Origin: CAZXSK01 sp964642855
Lineage (GTDB): Bacteria; Planctomycetota; Phycisphaerae; SM23-33
Length of the DNA: 64,000 bases
Reading direction: 5' to 3'
NCBI GenBank assembly: GCA_964642855.1
Contig: CAZXSK010000005.1
Location: forward strand, 1-64,000
Shown: positions 16,356-24,595 of the stretch, one piece after another
Numbering within the stretch: the first letter of the stretch is position 1
How the letters are laid out: each line of letters opens with the position of its first letter
Notes under the pieces: model-generated
Seen by the model: only the letters and a program-made list of their open reading frames with translations
Told to the model about the DNA's origin: nothing
The model's database searches: none
Program-made: the position numbers and the translations under genes

Positions 16356-18296
16356 CTAGTCGTAGATGTGCTCCGATGTGCTGTTGGCGACCGCAGCCTT
16401 GCCGCGGGGGGTAATCTTCCAGACCTTGCGGAACTTCTGTTCCTTCACCAGGCCGTCGATGCTCAGCAGGCGCTTGGCTTTCTGCACCGTCAACTGCCAG
16501 ACGGGCTGCTTGCTGCTGCCGTCCTTGGGCGGTTGGCGGTCGAGGTCGTTAAGCTTGTCGCTCATGATGTCCTCGACCTGCTCGAGCACATGCTCTTCCT
16601 TGCCCGAACCGCCGAGAAACGCCAGCGCCTCGAGGATCGGCCTGTAGTACTCCGACTCCGGCGTCGGCCAGGTGATGTCCTTGGGAGAAACGGTTGAGAC
16701 CGGCTGTGGATCGGGGTCGGGCTGGTCCGCGTCGTCGGTGTCTGCAGCGGTGTGTTCCACGTGGTCGAAGCTCAGTTCCTCTTCCATCTCGACGGGAGAG
16801 ACCTCTTCAACGGCAGACATCTCGGTATCCTGCACCTCCTGGACCTGTGCGTCGGCCACGGGCGGAGCGTCTCCGGCGGGCTGATCCGGCTGGTCAAACG
16901 TCAGTTCCTGCCCGGGAAGCGGAGGAGGAGCAGCTGCGCTTGCCACCGGTGGGGCCGGCGGAACAGCCGGCTTGTCTTCCGGCTCCTCGAACTCAAGTTC
17001 CAACGCGTCGCTGGAGCCATCTTCCTGGCTGGCGTTATCGAAGGTCAGCTCGTCTTGCCCGTCGTCGGCGGGTTTCGCAACCGAAGCCTTTTCAGCCGGG
17101 GCGGCCGACTCCTGCTTCTCGTCGGCATCGAACTGCCATGTCAGCTCCTCGTCTGACTCCTGCTTCTGTTCGGCAGAAGCGGTCGGCTCGGATTCCACGG
17201 TGACCGTCTCGGCGGCATCCGAATCCTCGTCTTCCTGCTGCTCCTGCTGCCAGGCTGACATCGCCACCTCAGCCGGGGATCGCCGGGGTGCGTTCGTCTT
17301 CTCCGCTGCCGGAGCGGGCGCCTGGTCGACCGGCGGATCGAAGGAGATTTCCACTTCGTCGATGGCCTGGACAGGTTCGGGCCCGGCCGGCTGGTCCTGC
17401 TTCTGGGTGTCCTGGGGATCCGACTCGATCAACGGCTCGGCGGGAGGCTGGGTACCCGGCTCGGCCTGCAGTTTCTCCACCTCGTCCTGCTCGACGGTCG
17501 GGTCCTCGAACTCCAGCTCCTCGGGCTGCTCTTCGACGTCGACCGGATGCCACTTGCCTTCGAGCATTTCCACGACTTCCGCCGCGAGCTTGCGGTAGTC
17601 CTTCGCGCCGTTGCTGCGTGGGGCGTAGGTCAACACGCTCTGGCCGGTGGCAGGACATTCGCGAAGCCGGACGTTTTCGCGGATGACGGTGTTGAGCACC
17701 TTTCCGGGCAGCACACGGCGGAGCTCTTTGAGCACGCTGCGGCTGAGATTGGTGCGGGAATCAAACCGGCATGCGAACACGCCGAGGAGTTCGATTTCGT
17801 GGGCCAGTCCGTCGCGGACGTCCTGGAGGGTTTCCAGCAGGCTCTTCATGCAATCCATCGCGAGGATGGAGGTCTCGACAGGTACCAGCGCGTGCGTAGC
17901 GGCCATCAGTGCGTTGCCGATCAGCCGATTGCCCAGGCTGGGCGGGCAGTCGATCAGCGCCACGTCGTAGCGGGTGAGTTCGGACAGGACCTTGCGAAGC
18001 TGTCCGCCTTGGGTGGGGCGCAGGTCGTGGGCGACCGAATCGAGCTTGGCGCTGCCCGGTGCGAGCGAGACGTTGGGAAGGACGTCCTCGATGGGCTCGA
18101 GGCCCCCGCCCTGGATGAGTGCGTCTGCCAGTCTGGGATCTCCCTCGACACCAAGCCAGCGTGTGGAGGCGGCCTGTCCGTCCAGATCCACCAGCAGGAC
18201 GCGCTTTCCGGCGTCGCCCAGCGCTGCGGCCAGGTTCACCGACGAGGTGGTCTTGCCGCTGCCGCCCTTCTCGTTGACAATCGCAATGGTCAACAT
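16356..18296 (-). CDS. ParA-family ATPase fused to a C-terminal winged helix
   Basis: A 646-residue protein. Start ATG at 18296 with GGAG 7 nt upstream. Residues 1-250 are a ParA/MinD-type ATPase: deviant Walker A KGGSGKTT (10-17), VLLVDLDGQAA, VALIDCPPSLGNRL, and LVPVETSILAMDCMKSL. Residues about 255-550 are an acidic Pro/Glu/Gln-rich linker with repeated short motifs such as EELSFD, QELTFD and DELTFD. Residues about 552-640 (LEALAFLGGSGKEEHVLEQV, VWQLTVQKAKRLLSIDGLV, KVWKITPRGKAAV) resemble the winged-helix N-domain of Mrr restriction proteins. This fusion is unusual. The upstream partner gene suggests a partition or positioning module. Confidence 0.85.
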   Translation of the reverse strand: MLTIAIVNEKGGSGKTTSSVNLAAALGDAGKRVLLVDLDGQAASTRWLGVEGDPRLADALIQGGGLEPIEDVLPNVSLAPGSAKLDSVAHDLRPTQGGQLRKVLSELTRYDVALIDCPPSLGNRLIGNALMAATHALVPVETSILAMDCMKSLLETLQDVRDGLAHEIELLGVFACRFDSRTNLSRSVLKELRRVLPGKVLNTVIRENVRLRECPATGQSVLTYAPRSNGAKDYRKLAAEVVEMLEGKWHPVDVEEQPEELEFEDPTVEQDEVEKLQAEPGTQPPAEPLIESDPQDTQKQDQPAGPEPVQAIDEVEISFDPPVDQAPAPAAEKTNAPRRSPAEVAMSAWQQEQQEDEDSDAAETVTVESEPTASAEQKQESDEELTWQFDADEKQESAAPAEKASVAKPADDGQDELTFDNASQEDGSSDALELEFEEPEDKPAVPPAPPVASAAAPPPLPGQELTFDQPDQPAGDAPPVADAQVQEVQDTEMSAVEEVSPVEMEEELSFDHVEHTAADTDDADQPDPDPQPVSTVSPKDITWPTPESEYYRPILEALAFLGGSGKEEHVLEQVEDIMSDKLNDLDRQPPKDGSSKQPVWQLTVQKAKRLLSIDGLVKEQKFRKVWKITPRGKAAVANSTSEHIYD

Positions 18297-18382
18297 GGTC
18301 AAGCTCCTTCCGAACCCAACAACGTTCGGTCTCGGACAACCCGCCTGGGGCTGTCCGTGTTGCCCCGGGTCGCTTCCAGCGG

Positions 18383-18402
18383 CCTCGCCTTCCCTGGCGA
18401 GG
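18383..18402. repeat. Hairpin between the parA-like gene and its partner
   Basis: CCTCGCC (18383-18389) and GGCGAGG (18396-18402) with a 6-nt loop, inside the 204-base gap between the two co-directional genes. It has no T-tract. It may modulate read-through or be a binding site. Confidence 0.3.
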
Positions 18403-18500
18403 GGTCGCCGGTGTCGATCCGGGCCCGTATGTCACCGGGCGATATGCCCGGGATGGGACTGCTTCCTGCCCGGACGTTCCACGCGTCCGGATCCATTCGC

Positions 18501-19259
18501 TTACGACTCGTCTTCGGGACCCAGGTGCTCCCGGGTCTTCCTGTTCATCGCCACTCTGGCAAAGTGGGCCATCCGCCCGTCTTCCGGGGGAGACCATCGC
18601 CCGGCAAGGTCGTACCGTTTCTCCATCTTCCGGCCTGGTGCCTTGGAGGAGGACGGCTCCTTGCCCTCCCCGACGCGCTTGCGGGCCAGTCGGTCGCGCA
18701 GGCGCCATTCGTACCGGGCGACCAGTTCCACGATGCGGTGGCGCTGGTCTTCGGTGAGTTCTTCCTCGCAGTCGTCGAGATACTCCTGGACGGATGCGGC
18801 TACGATATCGCACTGGGCCTGCTTGGTGACGCTGGCGTAGGCCTTGACCGTCAGCAGCGTCTCCAGGGGCAAGCTGAAGGTGCCCTTCTTCTTGGCGGGC
18901 AGTTCCGCCTCGGGGTCGACGGTCGCCTCGCTGGGCGGACAATCGAGAACCGCCTCGGGCCGGTGAGACCTCGCTGCCTGGGCACGAACCGCCCGGGAAG
19001 CAGCTACCGCCTCGACCACCGGCGGGGTCTGCTCGTGGGGCTCGGGTGGCGCGATGCGCTCGCGGCGATCATCCGGATCGGCACTTCGGTCCTCGATCTC
19101 CGGACCGTCATCGCCCGGCTGGTCGTCGTCCGTCGAAACAATCCCAAGGCGACCGGGACCGGTCTCTTCCTTGCGATTGATCGTGAACCCCAGCGAGCCG
19201 CGCACATCGGAGATGATGGCACTCAGGCGTCCTGCAGCAGGATCGAGGCTGTCGGTCAT
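18501..19259 (-). CDS. Putative ribbon-helix-helix partner of the ParA-like ATPase
   Basis: A 252-residue acidic protein encoded just upstream of the ParA-like gene on the same strand. A short N-terminal segment (residues 1-30, with basic residues) precedes a disordered acidic region (about 40-120). Residues 124-163 (KKGTFSLPLETLLTVKAYAS and on) have the strand-helix-helix pattern of ribbon-helix-helix DNA-binding proteins. The C-terminal part is helical and basic. In type Ib and similar partition pairs a small RHH protein binds the centromere and its N-terminus stimulates ParA. That role is inferred here from domain pattern and neighbourhood. Confidence 0.6.
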   Translation of the reverse strand: MTDSLDPAAGRLSAIISDVRGSLGFTINRKEETGPGRLGIVSTDDDQPGDDGPEIEDRSADPDDRRERIAPPEPHEQTPPVVEAVAASRAVRAQAARSHRPEAVLDCPPSEATVDPEAELPAKKKGTFSLPLETLLTVKAYASVTKQAQCDIVAASVQEYLDDCEEELTEDQRHRIVELVARYEWRLRDRLARKRVGEGKEPSSSKAPGRKMEKRYDLAGRWSPPEDGRMAHFARVAMNRKTREHLGPEDES

Positions 19260-19658
19260 GTACGAAACTCCAGCGTCAGATCGCCCGGCGTGGGCGGCAT
19301 CTGCCCTCCAGCGAACACGAAAAACATGGCAGATTTCACGTAAGATGAATCTATTGAGGGCTTTAGAAACCTGTGACCGGCTGGTGCCATCATGCAGGCT
19401 GCTCTCTACCCAACAGGCTCATCGGCCAGAAGAAACGTACGATTCAGCACCGCCGGGACAAAATTCGCTCCCATTCGGATGCTTTGGTTCGATGGAGGCA
19501 GAAACCACCTGCCCGATTGGGCTTGGCGGCCGTGCTGATTCACCCGCCCGAACTCCACCAGCAAAGACCGGCCGACAGATTCGGGGGCGATGCCCTGGTC
19601 AGCCCGACATGGAACCACTGAATGACAGGAAGGATGAGGCATACCTGCCAGTGGCCGT
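19260..19658. other. Intergenic region without visible gene
   Basis: About 400 bases between the putative partition partner and the acetyltransferase. Reading frames here are short and not protein-like. I searched by eye for direct or inverted repeats that could act as a partition site and saw none that stood out. Confidence 0.4.
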
Positions 19659-20168
19659 TCAACTGGCCAGCTCGTCCAGCGCAACGCCCTCCAGCCGAAA
19701 CGTCTGCCACTGCTCCCGCGGGCGAGCGCCCAGCGACCGGTAGAAGGCGATCGCCGGTTCGTTCCAGTCCAGCACCTGCCATTCCAGACGGTCCCATCCC
19801 CGCCGCTGGGCAATCCGGGCAAGCTCGGATAGCAGCGACCTGCCTACCCCCCTGCCCCGGTGACCGGGCAGCACGAACAGGTCCTCGATGTACAGCCCCG
19901 CCCGGCCTCGGAACGTCGAGTAGACCGGGAAGAACAAGGCGAAGCCGACCGGTTCGCCGCCTGTCTCGGCCAGAAGGGTCTCCACGAAAGCGTGTTCGCC
20001 AAAGTGGGCGTGGTGGATGTCTTCGGGCGTGGCGGTGACGGTATCGAGGAGCTTCTCGTAGTCGGCCAGCTCACGGACAAAGCGGACGATCGTGTCCAGG
20101 TCGCCCGGGCCCGCCAGCCGCAACACCAGACCGGCCGGGTCGTTGGGAGAAGAGCCCGAGACGGTCAA
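19659..20168 (-). CDS. GNAT-family N-acetyltransferase (SSAT-like)
   Basis: A 169-residue GNAT acetyltransferase resembling diamine/thialysine acetyltransferases. The acetyl-CoA loop is VLPGHRGRGVGRSLLSELA, preceded by the strand LYIEDLFVLP, and followed by WQVLDWNEPAIAFYRSLGA. The start is a TTG at 20168 with AAGGGAG 7 nt upstream, and this codon overlaps the TGA stop of the phosphatase gene (TTGA), so translation is probably coupled. Substrate probably a polyamine or a lysine-like amine by family resemblance. Confidence 0.9.
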   Translation of the reverse strand: MTVSGSSPNDPAGLVLRLAGPGDLDTIVRFVRELADYEKLLDTVTATPEDIHHAHFGEHAFVETLLAETGGEPVGFALFFPVYSTFRGRAGLYIEDLFVLPGHRGRGVGRSLLSELARIAQRRGWDRLEWQVLDWNEPAIAFYRSLGARPREQWQTFRLEGVALDELAS

Positions 20169-21235
20169 GGCTGGACTCCCTTGGAGATGGCGTCGGCGGC
20201 GCCATGGATGCCGACCGCGTTGTCGTCGTCACGGACGACGACCAGCGTACCGGCCGGGGACCCCTGCATGGCAAACCATGCCTCGTTGCGGTGTTCGAGG
20301 TCCAGGTGGACCGTATGCGGTCCGGGGCCGGACGGAACGCGGAACCTGAGATCCAGCGTGACCGATCCGCCGGGCGGAAGATCGCGCCGGGGAAGACGCG
20401 TCCTGCCCAGCAACTTCCGCTGCTTCTCGTCCATCACGCTGCCGGAAATCGCCGTCAGCCAGAACCCGGGTTCATAGGCAGCTGCGGGGATCGTGCTTGG
20501 CGACTCGTTTCGGATCGTCACGGGCACGGAGGCAAACCCTCCCGAACAATCGATGGTCTCAGGCGCGTCGTAGGAAACACGATAGAAATACGGGCAGTAC
20601 TCATTCAGGACCCAGGACTTGAACTCCTGCCACCCGCCCGTTTCCCTGCCCGTCCGGCGGCAGAGCTTCTCGTATCCGCGGACAAGTTCGCCGATGTGGT
20701 TCGGGTCGTGATCGATGTGAAGATACCTGATCGAGAGCTGATCCCGGGCTTCTCGGAAGGAACTCCCCCCCACGGCCATCTCGGCCATGACGCTGGCAAC
20801 GCCGGTCCGATCAGCGCCATCTCGACAGTGAACCAAGATCGGCCTGGGTGCGGATTCCAGCAAATCGATCAGCTTCCGAAGCTCCGGAACCGACGGCAGA
20901 CTGGTCGCTGTCAGCCGGACGTCGTGACAGGGCACGCCGAGTCGCCGGGCGGTAGCGTGGGTGGCCTGATAAAACTCCCCTGAGCTCTTGCCTCGCAGGT
21001 TGATGATGGTCCGGATGCCGTAGGTGTCGACATAGTCGGCCAGTTGCTCGGGAGAAGGCTGGGCCGAGCGATAGACCTTCCCTTCCACCACTTCGTGGAA
21101 GTTGTTTCGGATTACGCGGACATAGATGGCGTACCCCCCGGCCGCTGCGGCGACGAGAATAACTGCAAGTACAGACGCAGAAAGGACCTTCAGAACCTTT
21201 CGCCTACCCGAAATAGGCTCACCGGCGTCACTCAT
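20165..21235 (-). CDS. Membrane-anchored dual-specificity-type phosphatase
   Basis: A 356-residue protein. The start at ATG 21235 gives an N-terminal membrane anchor (residues about 15-40). Residues 45-200 are a tyrosine/dual-specificity phosphatase domain: VYRSAQPSPEQL, IRTIINLRGKSSGEFY, and the P-loop HCRDGADRTG (Cys137, Arg143). The C-terminal 130 residues form a beta-sandwich-like domain (SVTLDLRFRVPSGPGPHTVH), likely facing the periplasm with the catalytic domain. Its stop overlaps the acetyltransferase start, so the two form an operon. The physiological substrate is not evident. Confidence 0.85.
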   Translation of the reverse strand: MSDAGEPISGRRKVLKVLSASVLAVILVAAAAGGYAIYVRVIRNNFHEVVEGKVYRSAQPSPEQLADYVDTYGIRTIINLRGKSSGEFYQATHATARRLGVPCHDVRLTATSLPSVPELRKLIDLLESAPRPILVHCRDGADRTGVASVMAEMAVGGSSFREARDQLSIRYLHIDHDPNHIGELVRGYEKLCRRTGRETGGWQEFKSWVLNEYCPYFYRVSYDAPETIDCSGGFASVPVTIRNESPSTIPAAAYEPGFWLTAISGSVMDEKQRKLLGRTRLPRRDLPPGGSVTLDLRFRVPSGPGPHTVHLDLEHRNEAWFAMQGSPAGTLVVVRDDDNAVGIHGAADAISKGVQP

Positions 21236-21367
21236 CGCAGTGAGCATAGCATGAGGAGGGAATTCGTCCAAGCCCAAGCCGGACAACTGAACACCCGGGT
21301 TGGTCGTCCGGCCGAATCATCCCCCGCCGGCAAGGGCCGACGCGGGCGGAAATGCACCGTCCGGTCC

Positions 21368-21396
21368 TTGACAGGTTGGGGGGTGGTACGTATACT
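21368..21396 (+). promoter_or_regulatory. Strong sigma-70-type promoter upstream of the DksA-like gene
   Basis: TTGACA (21368-21373), exactly 17 nt, then TATACT (21391-21396). This is the best consensus promoter in the window. It would start transcription near 21403 and give a leader of about 70 nt before the GTG at 21475, driving the dksA-lspA-protease-rlmN run. Confidence 0.7.
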
Positions 21397-21474
21397 CCGC
21401 CGGTTTCTCGTCTCCCTGTACAAGACCGACAGGCCCGGCCTGCTGGCGGGCTCAGACAGCGAGGTATCCAAGTC

Positions 21475-22293
21475 GTGGCGAAGAAGTCCAGTTCAGGAAA
21501 ATCCTCGAAGAAGACGTCCCGCAAGTCGGGAAAGAAGTCCGTCAAGAAGGCCGCCCGAAAGGTGGCCCGCAAAGCGGCGCGAAAGCCTGCGGGCAAGAAG
21601 ACCTCGTCGGGCAAGAAGGACGCCAGGCGATCTTCCTCCAAGCCGAAAGCGACGAAGAAGTCCGCCAAGTCGGCGAAGAAGACGACAAGGACTGGCAAGA
21701 AAGCAGCCAGGAAGTCGACCAGCAAGGCTGCCAAGAAAGCCTCCAAAGCCACGAACAAGGCCGCTCGTAAGAAAACGGCCAACAAGTCCGCCGCCAAGAA
21801 GAGTTCCAAGGCCACGAAGAAGACCGCCCCCCGCAAGCGCAAGACAACCAGCAAGAAGACTCCGCTGACCAAGAAACAGCTCGCAAGGTTCCGCGAGTTG
21901 CTCCTGGAGAAACGCCGTGACCTGCTGGGCGACATGACCGGTATCGAGCACACCGCCCTGGGAACAGGCCGGGGAGATGGCAGCGGCGACCTGATGCCCA
22001 CCCACCCAGCCGACCTCGGCTCGGACAACTACGAACAGGAATTCACGCTCGGGCTCCTTGAGAGCGAACGGACCCTGCTGAAGGAGATCCACGAAGCACT
22101 CGAGCGTATCGACGAGGGTACGTTTGGCATCTGCCTGGGCACCGGCCAACCGATCGGCATCCCGCGTCTCAAGGCCAGGCCATGGGCGAAGTACTGCATC
22201 GAATACGCCCGGATGATCGAGAAAGGCCTCGTGCGACCCGGAGAGCCCTGGGAGCCCGAAGACGACGAAGAAGACGACGAGGACGAGGAGTAG
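21475..22293 (+). CDS. DksA/TraR-family protein with histone-like N-terminal extension
   Basis: A 272-residue protein starting at GTG 21475 (GAGG 10 nt upstream). Residues 1-130 are almost entirely Lys/Ala/Ser/Thr/Arg, with SPKK/AAKK-type repeats resembling eukaryotic linker-histone tails or bacterial Hc1-like proteins. Residues 131-250 match the DksA/TraR fold (LARFRELLLEKRRDLLGDM, ERIDEGTFGICLGTGQPIGI, RLKARPWAKYCIEYARMIEK). Only one Cys remains in each half of the usual C4 zinc finger (Cys220, Cys241), so zinc binding is doubtful. The C-terminus is very acidic. A link between nucleoid binding and RNA polymerase control is inferred. Confidence 0.9.
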   Translation: MAKKSSSGKSSKKTSRKSGKKSVKKAARKVARKAARKPAGKKTSSGKKDARRSSSKPKATKKSAKSAKKTTRTGKKAARKSTSKAAKKASKATNKAARKKTANKSAAKKSSKATKKTAPRKRKTTSKKTPLTKKQLARFRELLLEKRRDLLGDMTGIEHTALGTGRGDGSGDLMPTHPADLGSDNYEQEFTLGLLESERTLLKEIHEALERIDEGTFGICLGTGQPIGIPRLKARPWAKYCIEYARMIEKGLVRPGEPWEPEDDEEDDEDEE

Positions 22294-22299
22294 CCCCCC

Positions 22300-22986
22300 T
22301 TGCCCCCACGGGCGAATCTAACAGATGACTCCAGACAGGCGGAGGGGCAGACCCCTGCGCGGTCGGCGCTCAAGTCGCTTCCTGCGGTGCTCATCCTGGT
22401 CGTGGTTACGGGGCTGGGCCTTGCGGCCGATCTGCTGACCAAGCACTACGTCTTCGCCTCTTTGCTGAGCGATCCTGCCCTGGAAACGCAGGTTCAGCGT
22501 TACGCCCCCCACGCCGAGCCCGAGGCGATTCTCCGCGACCTTCAGGTCGCACGACAGGTCATGCCCGGCGTGCAGTTTCGACTGTCGACGAATCCGGGCG
22601 TAGTATTCGGCCTCAAGCCCCACCAGTCGCCGGCGATCCGACAGGTCATCGTCGCCGGGGCGACCCTGGTATCCATCCTGCTGGTGGTGGGGTTCTTCGC
22701 CGCCTCCCCCGCCCGAGCGGTTCCCACGCACATCGCGCTGGGGTGCATTCTCGCGGGCGCATTGGGCAATCTCTACGATCGGCTGCTCGGGGAGGTAACG
22801 CTGCCCGGCCTGCCGGGCCGACCAATCGAGAACCAGGTGCGTGACTTCGTCGATTTCTCACAGATGGGCTACCCGTGGATTTTCAACATCGCCGATGTCC
22901 TGCTGGTGGCGGGAGTGGCGATCCTGATCGTCACCTGGCTGCTGTCGGGACTGAAGCAACGTAAAGAGTCAGCCCGGACAGACTGA
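22300..22986 (+). CDS. lspA: Lipoprotein signal peptidase (signal peptidase II)
   Basis: A 228-residue inner-membrane aspartyl peptidase that cleaves prolipoprotein signal peptides. No ATG or GTG is well placed; a TTG at 22300, 6 nt after the DksA-like stop, is the likely start. Four membrane helices are visible. GALGNLYDR, RDFVDF (first catalytic Asp) and WIFNIADVLLVAG (second catalytic Asp) are present. Compared with typical proteins it has a loop of about 15 residues between GNLYDR and RDFVDF and a longer segment after helix 1. Many lipoproteins in this window would be its substrates. Confidence 0.93.
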   Translation: MPPRANLTDDSRQAEGQTPARSALKSLPAVLILVVVTGLGLAADLLTKHYVFASLLSDPALETQVQRYAPHAEPEAILRDLQVARQVMPGVQFRLSTNPGVVFGLKPHQSPAIRQVIVAGATLVSILLVVGFFAASPARAVPTHIALGCILAGALGNLYDRLLGEVTLPGLPGRPIENQVRDFVDFSQMGYPWIFNIADVLLVAGVAILIVTWLLSGLKQRKESARTD

Positions 22987-23003
22987 CCCATCCCGAGGGC
23001 CCG

Positions 23004-24137
23004 ATGCCCGCACCGAATCTCGGCACCGCCGACGCCCCAACCCCCCTGCGACGGGCGGTGGGCCTGGACCTGCTGACCGCTCTCTTGCTGATCGGTCTGA
23101 CCTTCCTGCCTCTGCTCCTGCGACGCACGAAACTGGCCTTGCCGACCGAACCGTGGCTATTGGCCGGGCTGTGGGTGCTCGCCGCGGCATGGGCGACACT
23201 GAGCTGCACCTGCATCCGAACCCGGGATGCCCGCGAGGTGCAGCTTCTGGAGGGCTACCGCTGGCCGGTGACGTGCGCGCGGTCTGCGTGGAGGATCTCA
23301 GCGGGAATCGCGATCCCTGCCTGCGTGCTGGCCGCGCTGCCCCTAAGCGACAGCGTGGCAGGCCGCGAGCGCCTGGTGACCTTCCTTGTCGCGATCGGGC
23401 CCTTCGCCGCCGTTTCACTCCTGAACATCCGGACGCTCCTTCGAGGAGATCGCCCGACCGGGCAAGCCATCCACGATGCCCAACTGCGGGAAATGGCAGG
23501 GGCCATCGCGCAGCAGGCCGGGTTGAAAGGCGTAACGCTTCTCCCGTCGCCCGGGCTGTTGAAATCAGGCGGCGGATTGGCGGAAGCCGGAATCCATCGT
23601 GGCCGTCCTTGCGTTTGGATCGACACCCGGCAAGTGCCCTCGCTTCCAGAGGCCCAGCAACGACTGGTGATTGCCCACGAAATCGGCCATCTGGCGCGGA
23701 GGCCTCCCCTTGAAGACGCACTCGAACCGGCAACTGTAACGGTTGCGGCTGTGGTTCTGGGAGGCGTGGTTGTACTCACACGCAGCCCGGTTGAGACGTT
23801 CCACACGCTGCTGCCACGCGTGATCCTGGCTGCATTGGCCGCGGAGAAACTGACCATCCCCATGCGCAACGCCATCAGCCGATGGACCGAACGTCGCGCA
23901 TGGCGATTTGCCCTGTCCACCGCGGGCGACCGTGAGGCAGTGGTCGGTCTCGCCCGGTCGCTGGGTATGGGCTGTCACCAAGGCCACGCGATGATGCACT
24001 GGCTGCTGGACACGCACCCGAGCCTGCAAGAGCTTCTGGAGATCCTCGCCGCCTGCCACAAGGAGAACGGGTCGAGGTGGCTTGGTTCATCGGGTAGGAT
24101 GGACCCTGGAGAATCCGGAACTGAGGAGAGACGATGA
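23004..24137 (+). CDS. Membrane zinc metalloprotease, M48-like
   Basis: A 377-residue integral membrane protein with about five hydrophobic helices (about 20-40, 48-66, 90-112, 125-145, 245-285). The zinc signature HEIGH sits in RLVIAHEIGHLARR (about residue 226), as in HtpX/BlaR-like M48/M56 peptidases. The third zinc ligand should lie after the following helices. Its last codons overlap the next gene (ATGA), so it belongs to the same operon as lspA. Membrane protein quality control is a plausible inference. Confidence 0.78.
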   Translation: MPAPNLGTADAPTPLRRAVGLDLLTALLLIGLTFLPLLLRRTKLALPTEPWLLAGLWVLAAAWATLSCTCIRTRDAREVQLLEGYRWPVTCARSAWRISAGIAIPACVLAALPLSDSVAGRERLVTFLVAIGPFAAVSLLNIRTLLRGDRPTGQAIHDAQLREMAGAIAQQAGLKGVTLLPSPGLLKSGGGLAEAGIHRGRPCVWIDTRQVPSLPEAQQRLVIAHEIGHLARRPPLEDALEPATVTVAAVVLGGVVVLTRSPVETFHTLLPRVILAALAAEKLTIPMRNAISRWTERRAWRFALSTAGDREAVVGLARSLGMGCHQGHAMMHWLLDTHPSLQELLEILAACHKENGSRWLGSSGRMDPGESGTEERR

Positions 24138-24595
24138 AGGTATTTCTCGCTGGCATTATTCAGGGGTCGCTGGTGGAGGCAGCCATCCATGAGCAGGACT
24201 GGCGCGAGCCGATCAAGGACATTCTTTCCAGGCATGTGCCCGGCGCGGACGTGTACTGCCACTATTCCGAGCACCCAAACAGCATCACCTACGACCTGGC
24301 CGAAATCCGCAGGACCCTCACCGACGGGATCGAGCGAGCCGCAGCCAGCGACCTTGTGGTGGCCTGGTGCCCCAGCGCTTCGATGGGCACGGCCATCGAG
24401 ATCTACGAAGCCTGCCGCAACCACGCAGCGGTGCTGACGATCTCCCCGCTGTCGGCCAACTGGGTGATCCGCGCGTATAGCGACCAACTCTTCGCGGGCC
24501 TGGAAGAGTTCGAGGCGTTCCTGGCCTCGCCGGAGTTCGGACAGTTGATGGACGACAAGCGCCGGGCACGCCAGGCCGGGGGGCAGGTGCCGTGA
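24134..24595 (+). CDS. Nucleoside 2-deoxyribosyltransferase-like protein
   Basis: A 153-residue protein of the nucleoside 2-deoxyribosyltransferase/DUF4406-like Rossmann fold. MKVFLAGIIQGS opens the domain, and DLVVAWCPSASMGTAIEIYEA matches the family's substrate loop with its catalytic Glu region. The start overlaps the previous stop and its own stop overlaps the rlmN start (GTGA), indicating translational coupling. Likely substrates are deoxynucleosides or related N-glycosides. Confidence 0.75.
   Translation: MKVFLAGIIQGSLVEAAIHEQDWREPIKDILSRHVPGADVYCHYSEHPNSITYDLAEIRRTLTDGIERAAASDLVVAWCPSASMGTAIEIYEACRNHAAVLTISPLSANWVIRAYSDQLFAGLEEFEAFLASPEFGQLMDDKRRARQAGGQVP

Noticed and set aside
19373..19621. 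Short plus-strand frames in the gap after the putative partition partner
   Set aside because: No ribosome-binding site, no recognisable pattern, and overlapping frames of equal quality on both strands.
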